Assembly: GCA_947626485.1 (NCBI GenBank)
Contig: CANQSG010000020.1
Location: 1-17,758 of the forward strand
Direction of reading: 5' to 3'
Origin: an uncultured Clostridia bacterium
Lineage (GTDB): Bacteria; Bacillota; Clostridia; Oscillospirales; Acutalibacteraceae
DNA length: 17,758 nucleotides
The notes under the pieces are model-generated. The model saw nothing but the letters and a program-made list of their open reading frames with translations, was not told the origin of the DNA and did no database searches. Made by a program: the position numbers and the translations under genes. Position 1 is the stretch's first letter. Every line of letters begins with the position of its first letter. Shown piece by piece: positions 1 through 5,683 of this stretch.

Positions 1-168
1 GAAGAGGACGCAGGAATACTGGCGTATTTCAAGGACGATGACGTAGTCCGGCGGGAAAATCCGCCCACTTCGGGCGCATTGTACCCTGATTGCATTGACT
101 ACCCGACCCCCGGCGCATCTCACACCACAAGAAACGCCCCCAACATCCGCCCGGAATCGCCGTCATAA
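1..168 (+). CDS. Possible 3' end of an unrecognised gene (cut by window edge)
   Basis: Frame 1 is open from the first base to a TAA at 166-168 and would encode 55 residues starting EEDAGILAYFKDDDVV and ending NIRPESPS. The first part looks like ordinary protein; the Pro/Thr/Ser-rich second half does not look conserved. It would overlap the 3' end of the convergent sigma-factor gene by about 48 bases. I recognise no family. An open frame this short in GC-rich DNA can arise by chance, so this is only a possibility; the sequence left of the window would decide it. Confidence 0.2.
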   Translation, partial: EEDAGILAYFKDDDVVRRENPPTSGALYPDCIDYPTPGASHTTRNAPNIRPESPS

Positions 169-1757
169 TGCAGCACGCCGCGGCGAAGGGCTTCCTCGAG
201 AATTGCGCCGCGGAAGGCCGCGACGTTCCGGCAGGCGTGGTGAATCTGGTGCGGGTCGTCCTTCAGGGACGCCGGGATTTCTTTGTAAATCTGCGTGCGG
301 CAAAAGCGATAGTGCCGCGTCATGAGCGCGCCCGCCTTTTGCCGCAGCCGGTCGAGCCGCGCGCGGGCGTCCGGCGGCATTTCGCCCTGCCGCTCCCTGC
401 GCATCACGAGGATGGTCGGCTCGAAGCCGTCGCCGCGCCGCCGCAGATAGCCGCTTTGCGCGAGGGATTCGAGCAGCTTTGCGTCGTCCTCGCTGCGCTC
501 GCCGCGCACAAGCCGCACGAGCGCCTGCGCTTCGGCGTAGGGCAGCGTGACCGGCGTCTGCCGCTCGATGCCGCCGTATTGGAATTTATATTGCCGGAAT
601 TCGATCTCCGGCAGGCGGCGGTCGGCGGGGGTCGGGGTGCAGCCGTGCAGCCCGACGAAGGCGGGCTTTTCGCCCGTGTAGACCTCCATGCCGAGGATAT
701 CCCACTCGCCGCCGTTCGGGCGAACGGTGTGCCCCCAGGCGCCCAGCCGCGGGTCGTCGTCCGGCGGAAAAGGCTTTTGCGCAAGCGCCTCAATGGCGTC
801 GGTCTCGCGCATCAGCAGTGCCCAGAGCATGTCCTCATCGGGCTGAAACCCCTCGTGCCAGCCGGGGCAGTTTTCGTTTTTCCACGCGATTTCATACCGC
901 AGCGCGTCGAGCACGGCGTCGGTCAGCGCCGGGGTGAGCGCGCGCAGGTCGTCGTAAATTTGCCGCTGCGCTTCGTTGCTGACGATGAAAAGGTTCGTCT
1001 CGTACCGGTCGCCCTTCTGCTTCATCAGCGTCGCCGCGACGAGGTTTTGCAGCTCCTCCTCCAGATACGGAAGCGCCACGCCGACCTCGACCGCCAGCTC
1101 CTGTGCCGTCGCGGGCGTCCGGTAGGCGGCGAGCAGCAGATTCTTGCACAGCAGCCGGGAAAGATAATTCCACGGCTCGCCGTCCGCGCCGGTCATGCCG
1201 TTCATGCAGAATGCGATGTTTTCGGGTCGGTAGCTGCGCGCACCGAATTCTCTTGCCATTCCCATTCCCTCTTTCAACGATTCTCGCGCACGGTGGAGCC
1301 GCTGCTTCACCGTGCTTTCGGTCAGCGAAAGGGACGCCGCGATCTCGCGCACGCTGCGATCCTCGACGTAGTACGCCACGACGATGTCGCGATAATCGCT
1401 GCGGATAAACGCCAGCTCTCGCCGGAGCAGCGAGAACCGCTCGCCGTCGAGCAGGCGTTCCTCCGGCGTCGCGGCCGAGTCGGCGATCTCGGCGGCGTCG
1501 TCGCAGTCGGCCGCCGTTTCGCGTTGCCGCCGTTTGGCCTTCGCCCAGGCGGCATAGCGATTGTGCGCGATGCGCCAGACCCACGCGGAAAAATCGTCGG
1601 GCGCGGCGCCGTTGTGCAGCGACTGCAACACGTTCCGAAGAATGTCCTGCGAAAGGTCCTCCGCCTGCATGCTGTCGCCCGTGCGTTTCAGGCAATAATA
1701 AAAAATGCACGCCGCATACCGCTCCGCAAGCGCCGCCGCCCATCCATCTTCCGGCAT
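120..1757 (-). CDS. ECF-like RNA polymerase sigma factor with long C-terminal extension
   Basis: Predicted 545-residue sigma-70 family protein. Residues about 8-78 match sigma region 2 (AEDLSQDIL, then AWVWRIAHNRYAAWAK). Residues about 105-162 match region 4, with a helix-turn-helix containing SVREIAASLSLTESTVKQRL and then HRARESLKEG. No region 3 lies between them, as in ECF sigma factors, which are usually about 160-200 residues. Here some 380 residues follow. The first part of that tail (about 205-260, LLLAAYRTPATAQELAVEVG and then ALPYLEEEL) looks like a winged helix; the rest I do not recognise. Similar sigma factors with large soluble tails occur in Clostridia, and the tail is thought to replace a separate anti-sigma factor as sensor. 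The start is ATG 1757 with GGGAGG about 9 bases upstream. No transmembrane segment or neighbouring anti-sigma gene is visible. The target regulon is unknown. Confidence 0.85.
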   Translation of the reverse strand: MPEDGWAAALAERYAACIFYYCLKRTGDSMQAEDLSQDILRNVLQSLHNGAAPDDFSAWVWRIAHNRYAAWAKAKRRQRETAADCDDAAEIADSAATPEERLLDGERFSLLRRELAFIRSDYRDIVVAYYVEDRSVREIAASLSLTESTVKQRLHRARESLKEGMGMAREFGARSYRPENIAFCMNGMTGADGEPWNYLSRLLCKNLLLAAYRTPATAQELAVEVGVALPYLEEELQNLVAATLMKQKGDRYETNLFIVSNEAQRQIYDDLRALTPALTDAVLDALRYEIAWKNENCPGWHEGFQPDEDMLWALLMRETDAIEALAQKPFPPDDDPRLGAWGHTVRPNGGEWDILGMEVYTGEKPAFVGLHGCTPTPADRRLPEIEFRQYKFQYGGIERQTPVTLPYAEAQALVRLVRGERSEDDAKLLESLAQSGYLRRRGDGFEPTILVMRRERQGEMPPDARARLDRLRQKAGALMTRHYRFCRTQIYKEIPASLKDDPHQIHHACRNVAAFRGAILEEALRRGVLHYDGDSGRMLGAFLVV

Positions 1758-1780
1758 CCTTTCCGCCTCCCTTCGTTCAA

Positions 1781-1810
1781 ATAGTGTGTCCGCGCGGCAT
1801 TTGGTGACAA
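1781..1810 (-). promoter_or_regulatory. Possible promoter of the sigma-factor gene
   Basis: On the minus strand TTGTCA (1805-1810, five of six matches to the -35 consensus) is 18 bases from CACTAT (1781-1786, a weak -10), just upstream of the sigma-factor start. The -35 overlaps the T tract of the antitoxin terminator, so the genes would be separately transcribed but packed back to back. A self-recognised ECF promoter is equally possible; I see no clear GGAAC-type motif. Confidence 0.3.
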
Positions 1811-1844
1811 AAAAAGCAAAGCTCCCCGGCGCGGTGGGGAGCTT
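1808..1844 (-). terminator. Rho-independent terminator of the antitoxin gene
   Basis: A perfect 9-bp stem (AAGCTCCCC, arms 1819-1827 and 1836-1844) with an 8-base loop is followed on the minus strand by GC and a run of seven T (from 1817 down). It lies just downstream of the antitoxin gene and separates it from the sigma-factor gene. Confidence 0.85.
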
Positions 1845-1888
1845 GGGTTTGGATTCGCGGTCATTCCGCGTCGATCGCTTTCAATTTT

Positions 1889-2083
1889 TCAGGTTCTTCG
1901 CGCAAGCGACGCGTCGTTGGGGAGGATTCCAAAGAGGGATTTTGCGAGGTCGACGCGCTCTTGAAACGGGTTTGTCAGCTTGGAAATCACTTTGCCGTTG
2001 CGCGTGATATAGACGTCCTCCGTCGCCGAGAGCAGAAGATATTTGCTGAGATTCATTTTCAGTTCGGTTGCGGTGATTGACAT
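1889..2083 (-). CDS. Phd/YefM-type antitoxin, orphan, probably C-terminally frameshifted
   Basis: A 64-residue protein beginning MSITATELKMNLSKYLLLSA, then TEDVYITRNGKVISKLTNP. This is the N-terminal DNA-binding fold of type II Phd/YefM antitoxins, which repress their own operon and neutralise a toxin through the C-terminal tail. It starts at ATG 2083 with AGAGG upstream. The last residues (DASLARRT) are atypical. One base added near 1900 would give a tail with EEPEKLKAIDAE ending at TGA 1861-1863, which resembles the charged SLxEERL-type tail of relatives. No toxin gene follows: a terminator and then the sigma-factor gene come next. The family call is firm from sequence flavour; the frameshift is inferred and could be a sequencing error. 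Confidence 0.75.
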   Translation of the reverse strand: MSITATELKMNLSKYLLLSATEDVYITRNGKVISKLTNPFQERVDLAKSLFGILPNDASLARRT

Positions 2084-2116
2084 AAGAAAGACCTCTTTTT
2101 GTGTTCTCCTGCTTCT

Positions 2117-2145
2117 ATTATATCCAAATCGTGCGATTTCGTCAA
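2117..2145 (-). promoter_or_regulatory. Sigma-A type promoter of the antitoxin gene
   Basis: On the minus strand TTGACG (2140-2145) and TATAAT (2117-2122) are separated by exactly 17 bases. This is close to the vegetative consensus and is the best promoter in the left arm. Transcription would start about 25-30 bases before the antitoxin ATG. Confidence 0.85.
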
Positions 2146-2159
2146 TACAAATCGCACGA
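2126..2159. promoter_or_regulatory. Palindromic operator over the antitoxin promoter
   Basis: Perfect 11-base inverted arms, TCGTGCGATTT (2129-2139) and AAATCGCACGA (2149-2159), flank a 9-base spacer containing most of the -35. In addition, AAATCGTGCGATTT (2126-2139) is itself a 6+6 palindrome filling the promoter spacer. Two related sites across the -35 and spacer are what autorepression by a Phd/YefM antitoxin would need. The repeats are seen directly; their use as operator is inferred. Confidence 0.7.
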
Positions 2160-2170
2160 AACCGGGGCGG

Positions 2171-2490
2171 TTATTTTTTCCTTTTGACGACGAGGACGGC
2201 GGCGGCGATGGCGGCGGCGGCGAGGAGGAGCCAGAGCCACCGGAGAGCGGGGGCGTGGGGTTGCGTGGGTTGCTCCGCCTCGGTGGGAAGGACGTCGGAC
2301 GAAACGGGGTCGGCGTCGGTGGGGGTTGAGGCTTCGGGCGCTGAGGAGACGGCCGCGCCGAGGGGCGGGATCTCCTCCTCGAGCACGTCGCCGCAGACGG
2401 TGCAGGTTTTGGTCTGCTTGCCGGCCGCCGTCTCGGTCGCGGGCGTCACGACGACGGGGTCGCCGTATCGGTGGCCGGTCGCGGGGAGGG
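2171..2490 (-). pseudogene. C-terminal fragment of a membrane-anchored surface protein
   Basis: About 105 residues read on the minus strand as LPATGHRYGDPVVV, then TPATETAAGKQTKTCTVCGD, an acidic Thr/Ser/Pro linker, a hydrophobic helix (LRWLWLLLAAAAIAAAVLVV) and the basic end KRKK before TAA at 2171-2173. GHxYGDPVV...KTCTVCG is a repeat common in large secreted or surface proteins of Clostridia, with a Cys-x-x-Cys pair. A C-terminal helix followed by positive residues fits a membrane anchor. Upstream of about 2488 the frame stays open, but only as the antisense of the PTS genes (His/Asp/Arg-rich, no family pattern). The gene therefore lacks its 5' part in this window. Confidence 0.75.
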
Positions 2491-3307
2491 CGGCGGTGGC
2501 CTGCTGGCGACGAACGGCGCGACCTTCGCCGACCCGGGCGCCGCGAGCACCGTCCCCTCCGGCTTCCTCGGCGCGCTGCTCGCCGGCTTTGCGGCGGGTT
2601 ATCTGCTCAAGGGCTTCGAACGGCTCTGCGACAAGCTGCCCGACGCGCTCGAGGGCATTAAGCCCGTGCTGCTCTATCCGCTCGCGGGGCTCGGCGTCGT
2701 CGGCGTGATGATGTGCGCGATCAACCCGATCATGGGCTACCTCAACACGGCGCTCAACAACGGCCTCGCCTACCTCGGGGAACAGAATCTGCTCGTGCTG
2801 CTCGGCGCAATCGTCGCCGGCATGATGGCGATCGACATGGGCGGCCCCTTCAACAAAGCGGCCTACGTCTTCGGCACCGCGATGCTGACACAGGCAGTCG
2901 AGATGCCCAACCCGGACGTCGCCTATATCATCATGGGCTCGGTCATGATCGGCGGCATGGTGCCGCCCATCGCCATCGCCCTTTCGACCACCTTCTTCAA
3001 ACAGCGCTGGACGGCCGAAGAGCGCAAAAACGGCGTCGTCAACTACATCATGGGTCTGAGCTTCATCACCGAGGGCGCGATCCCCTACGCGGCGTCCTAC
3101 CCGCTGACGGTCATCCCGTCCTGCGTCGTCGGCTCGGCGGTCGCCGGGGCGCTGTCCGCCCTGTTCGGCTGCACGCTGATGGCGCCGCACGGCGGGATCT
3201 TCGTCTTCGCCGTCGTCGGCCACTGGTACTGGTATCTGCTGTCGCTGGCGATCGGCGCCGTGGTCGGCATGCTGATGCTCGCGCTGCTCAAAAAGAAAGC
3301 GAAATAA
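2471..3307 (+). CDS. PTS fructose-type IIC domain, 5'-truncated
   Basis: The permease domain that carries a sugar, probably fructose or a related compound, across the membrane while IIB phosphorylates it. Recognisable family segments are GFLGALLAGFAAGYLL, EGIKPVLLYPLAG, GAIVAGMMAIDMGGPFNKAA, VPPIAIALSTTFF, NYIMGLSFITEGAIP and FGCTLMAPHGGIFV, ending in LLKKKAK. Several hydrophobic segments are visible. Only the C-terminal two thirds of a IIC domain is present; the IIA and IIB domains and the first IIC helices are missing. Family-like sequence starts near GGLLATNG (about 2495). The GTG at 2471 has no convincing ribosome binding site, and the residues before 2492 are the antisense of the surface-protein fragment. 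The stop is 12 bases before ptsH, so this was the 5' member of a IIC-HPr-EI operon. Confidence 0.85.
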   Translation: MAGRGEGGGGLLATNGATFADPGAASTVPSGFLGALLAGFAAGYLLKGFERLCDKLPDALEGIKPVLLYPLAGLGVVGVMMCAINPIMGYLNTALNNGLAYLGEQNLLVLLGAIVAGMMAIDMGGPFNKAAYVFGTAMLTQAVEMPNPDVAYIIMGSVMIGGMVPPIAIALSTTFFKQRWTAEERKNGVVNYIMGLSFITEGAIPYAASYPLTVIPSCVVGSAVAGALSALFGCTLMAPHGGIFVFAVVGHWYWYLLSLAIGAVVGMLMLALLKKKAK

Positions 3308-3319
3308 GGAGGAATTTCC

Positions 3320-3583
3320 ATGGTATCGAAAAAAGTGACGGTCTGCAACGCGCAGGGGTTCCACATGCGCCCCGCGACGGTGTTTGCGGGCGAAATGGGA
3401 AAATTTCAGTCCGACGTCACGCTCGAGCATAACGGCAACGCCGTGAACGCGAAAAGCCTGATGAACATTATCGCCGCCTGCATCAAATGCGGGCACGAAA
3501 TAAACGTCGTCTGCAACGGGCCCGACGAGCAGGCGGCGCTCGACAAGGCCGTCGCGATGATCGAAGCGGGGTTGGGAGAATGA
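3320..3583 (+). CDS. ptsH: HPr phosphocarrier protein
   Basis: An 87-residue HPr that passes phosphate from enzyme I to the sugar-specific EII components. The active site GFHMRPA puts the phosphorylated histidine at 15 and the conserved arginine at 17. Ser46, the HPr-kinase target of Gram-positives, is kept in KSLMNIIAA, although the usual SIMGVMSL surroundings are changed (Asn at 49). This fits an HPr of the kind encoded beside fructose or sugar-alcohol PTS genes. Whether HPr kinase still recognises it is unclear. Its ATG lies 12 bases after the IIC stop behind a strong AAGGAGG, and its stop overlaps the ptsI start (ATGA). Confidence 0.95.
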   Translation: MVSKKVTVCNAQGFHMRPATVFAGEMGKFQSDVTLEHNGNAVNAKSLMNIIAACIKCGHEINVVCNGPDEQAALDKAVAMIEAGLGE

Positions 3584-5322
3584 GCGCCCTGCGCGGCATC
3601 GGCGCGTCGGCAGGGGTCGGCATCGGCGTCGTGCTCAAATATGAGGACGCCCCGCCGACCTACACGCCCCACGCCGTCGAGGACGTCGTCGCCGAGCGGC
3701 AGCGGCTCGACGCGGCGCTCGCCCGCTTCCGCGAGGAGACCGAGCAGCTCGCGAAACGCATGGACGAAACCGGCGCGGACGGGGCGATTTTGCGCGGGCA
3801 CATCGCGATGGTCGACGACCCCTTCCTGCGCGAGCAGCTGCAAAACGAGCTCGAGGGCGGCAGCTGCGCCGAGCAGGCGCTCGCGACGGTCTGCGACCTG
3901 TTTATCAGCATTTTTTCGGGCGCCGACGACGAGCTGACGAAGCAGCGCGCCGCCGACGTCGCCGACATCAAGACCCACGTCTTAAAGCTGCTGCTCGGGG
4001 TCAAAAGCGTCGATTTGAAGGCGCTGCCCGAAAACACCGTGCTGCTCGTCGAGGAGCTGACGCCTTCGATGACGGCGGCGCTCGACCGCCCCCACGTCGC
4101 TGCCATTCTCACCGAAAAGGGCGGCAAGACCTCGCATTCGGCGATTCTCTCCCGCGCGTTGAAAATCCCGGCGGTGCTGAGTATTCCGGGCGCGCTGTCC
4201 GCCCTCGAAAACGGCGAGACGGTCATCGTCGACGGCGAGACCGGCGAGGTTTTCCCCGCGCCCGATGCGGCGCTGCGCGCGCAGTACACCGAAAAGCGGC
4301 AACAGCTGCGCGAAAAAGCGGCGCGCGAGGAGGCCTTTCGCGGCAAGCCGACGCAGACGGCGGACGGCGACCCCCGTAAGGTCTACGCGAACATCGGCAC
4401 CCCGGCGGACATCGACGCCGTGCTGGCGGGCGACGCGGAAGGGGTCGGCCTGTTCCGCACCGAATTCCTCTTTTTAGACCGCACCGCCGCGCCCGACGAG
4501 GACGAGCAGTTCGACGCCTATCAAAAGGTCGCGCTCGCGATGCGCGGCAAAGAGGTCATCATCCGCACCCTCGACGTCGGCGGCGACAAGGCCATCCCCT
4601 ACCTCGGCATGAAGCGGGAGGAAAACCCCTTTCTCGGCTTCCGCGCGGTGCGCTACTGCCTCGCGCACGAGGCGCTTTACCGCACCCAGCTGCGGGCGAT
4701 TTTGCGCGCCTCGGCCTTCGGCAACGTCTGCATCATGATTCCGCTGGTGACGAGCCTGTCGGAGCTGCTGCGGGTGCGCGCGCTCGTCGGGGAGCTGCAA
4801 GCCGAGCTGCGCGCCGAAAACGTCGCCTTTGACGAAAACATCCGCATCGGGGTGATGATCGAGACCCCCGCCGCCTGCCTGATCGCCGACCTGCTCGCGA
4901 AGCACGCCGACTTTTTCAGCATCGGCACGAATGACCTGACGGGTTACATCATGGCGGCAGACCGCGGCAACGCCGATGTCGGCTATCTCTACACCGTCTA
5001 TCACCCGGCGGTGCTGCGCGCGATCCAGCACATCATCGCCAGCGCCCGCCAGGCCGGCATCCCCTGCGGCATGTGCGGCGAAGCCGCCGCCGACGAAACC
5101 CTCATCCCGCTTCTCGTCGCCTTCGGCTTAGAAGAATTCAGCGTCAACCCGGCAAGCGCGCTCTCGACGAGAGCGAGGATTGCGGAGCAATCCGCCGCGC
5201 GGTGCAAGTTAATTGCAGCCGGGGCGTTGCAATTAACCACGGCGGAAGAGGTGGAGCAGTATCTTCGCCGCGAAGCGCGGCAAAACCGCGCCTGCGGGCG
5301 CGGAGTGAAGAGTGAAGAGTGA
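3580..5322 (+). CDS. ptsI: PTS enzyme I (phosphoenolpyruvate-protein phosphotransferase)
   Basis: The 580-residue cytoplasmic enzyme that takes phosphate from phosphoenolpyruvate and hands it to HPr. The N-terminal region has the HPr-binding helices. The phosphohistidine motif GGKTSHSAILSRAL places the catalytic His at 186. The PEP-binding barrel includes LFRTEFLFLD, RTLDVGGDKAIPYL, NPFLGFRAVR, IGVMIETPAA and FSIGTNDLTGY, and the catalytic Cys is in GMCGEAA (499). I chose ATG 3580, overlapping the ptsH stop with GGGAG just upstream; the open frame before it is only ptsH read in another frame. Normal family similarity ends near EEVEQYL (residue 562). The last 18 residues are encoded by the start of a hairpin-rich repeat, which also supplies the stop codon. 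Confidence 0.95.
   Translation: MSALRGIGASAGVGIGVVLKYEDAPPTYTPHAVEDVVAERQRLDAALARFREETEQLAKRMDETGADGAILRGHIAMVDDPFLREQLQNELEGGSCAEQALATVCDLFISIFSGADDELTKQRAADVADIKTHVLKLLLGVKSVDLKALPENTVLLVEELTPSMTAALDRPHVAAILTEKGGKTSHSAILSRALKIPAVLSIPGALSALENGETVIVDGETGEVFPAPDAALRAQYTEKRQQLREKAAREEAFRGKPTQTADGDPRKVYANIGTPADIDAVLAGDAEGVGLFRTEFLFLDRTAAPDEDEQFDAYQKVALAMRGKEVIIRTLDVGGDKAIPYLGMKREENPFLGFRAVRYCLAHEALYRTQLRAILRASAFGNVCIMIPLVTSLSELLRVRALVGELQAELRAENVAFDENIRIGVMIETPAACLIADLLAKHADFFSIGTNDLTGYIMAADRGNADVGYLYTVYHPAVLRAIQHIIASARQAGIPCGMCGEAAADETLIPLLVAFGLEEFSVNPASALSTRARIAEQSAARCKLIAAGALQLTTAEEVEQYLRREARQNRACGRGVKSEE
5159..5237. repeat. Three perfect stem-loops inside the ptsI coding sequence
   Basis: Three consecutive inverted repeats are visible: CGCTCTC/GAGAGCG around GAC (5159-5175), GGATTGC/GCAATCC around GGA (5177-5193), and GTTAATTGCA/TGCAATTAAC with a 10-base loop (5208-5237). 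They lie within normal enzyme I sequence of normal length, so they are not a simple insertion. They may be ordinary coding sequence shaped as mRNA structure, or an old palindrome seed. Confidence 0.6.
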
Positions 5323-5453
5323 AAAGTGAAGAGTGGCGGTGTCGCCTGCGGCGACGAGATAAAGAATTCCGGCAAGGCGTGCCTTGCCGGAATTTTATTT
5401 CGTCCGCGAAGCGGACACATTCACTCTTCACTCTTCACTATTAGTTCTTCACT
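5267..5453. repeat. Hairpin-rich inverted-repeat element overlapping the ptsI 3' end
   Basis: A series of short-loop hairpins: GCCGCG/CGCGGC around AAG (5267-5281), CCGCGCC/GGCGCGG (5286-5303), GTCGCC/GGCGAC around TGC (5341-5355), a 13-bp stem AATTCCGGCAAGG with loop CGTG (5364-5393), and GTCCGC/GCGGAC around GAA (5402-5416). The last three lie between two long arms made of the 7-base unit AGTGAAG: plus strand at 5304-5335, and its reverse complement at 5420-5453 (CACTCTT units). The layout resembles a non-coding mobile or palindromic repeat unit without transposase. The copy has replaced the natural stop of ptsI. Confidence 0.7.
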
Positions 5454-5454
5454 A

Positions 5455-5493
5455 ACGAAAAACAGTTCCCTTTTTGAGGGAACTGTTTTTCGT
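5455..5493. terminator. Bidirectional terminator between ptsI and tRNA-Arg
   Basis: A perfect 16-bp stem (arms 5455-5470 and 5478-5493) with loop TTTTTGA. The arm ends carry A and T runs, so T-rich tails form on both strands (CTGTTTTTCG either way). It can end the PTS transcript from the left and the tRNA transcript from the right. The stem starts at the last base of the tRNA CCA end. Confidence 0.85.
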
Positions 5494-5569
5494 GGCGCGC
5501 CGTGTAGGATTTGAACCCGCGGCCTTCTGGTCCGTAGCCAGACGCTCTATCCAGCTGAGCTAACGGCGC
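5493..5569 (-). tRNA. tRNA-Arg(ACG)
   Basis: On the minus strand a 77-base cloverleaf runs from GCGCCGTTAGCTCAGCTGGA to the encoded CCA. The acceptor arms are GCGCCGT/ACGGCGC with discriminator G, and the D arm is GCTC/GAGC. The anticodon stem is TCTGG/CCAGA around loop CTACGGA, giving anticodon ACG (inosine-34 reads CGU, CGC and CGA). The T loop is TTCAAAT. The T stem GCGGG/CCTAC is imperfect, with one C-A mismatch and one G-U pair. Confidence 0.95.
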
Positions 5570-5591
5570 TTATGACCTCTGTCACCTGCTT

Positions 5592-5620
5592 ACTATACCA
5601 CATTCGCGCGAGAAAATCAA
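5592..5620 (-). promoter_or_regulatory. Promoter of tRNA-Arg
   Basis: Minus-strand TTGATT (5615-5620) and TATAGT (5592-5597) are separated by 17 bases and lie about 25 bases upstream of the tRNA 5' end. This is a good sigma-A type promoter for a single tRNA transcript. Confidence 0.7.
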
Positions 5621-5683
5621 GTAGGAAAGGCAAAAAATTTTTCTCTTTTTGTTGTGCGGCGGGGCGGGCGGCTTCGGTCGGGG

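Noticed and set aside
168..1784. Long plus-strand open frame opposite the sigma-factor gene
   Set aside because: Antisense shadow in GC-rich DNA: Arg/Val/Ala-rich, no family features, while the minus strand shows clear sigma regions 2 and 4.
1889..2083. A complete toxin-antitoxin operon
   Set aside because: No toxin-like frame lies on either side; a terminator follows the antitoxin immediately.
2491..3496. Upstream continuation of the surface-protein frame on the minus strand
   Set aside because: Beyond about 2490 it is His/Asp/Arg-rich antisense of IIC and HPr; only the part below 2490 has surface-protein features.
5159..5237. Hairpins in ptsI as an inserted mobile element
   Set aside because: Enzyme I length and sequence are normal across them, so nothing has been inserted at that point.
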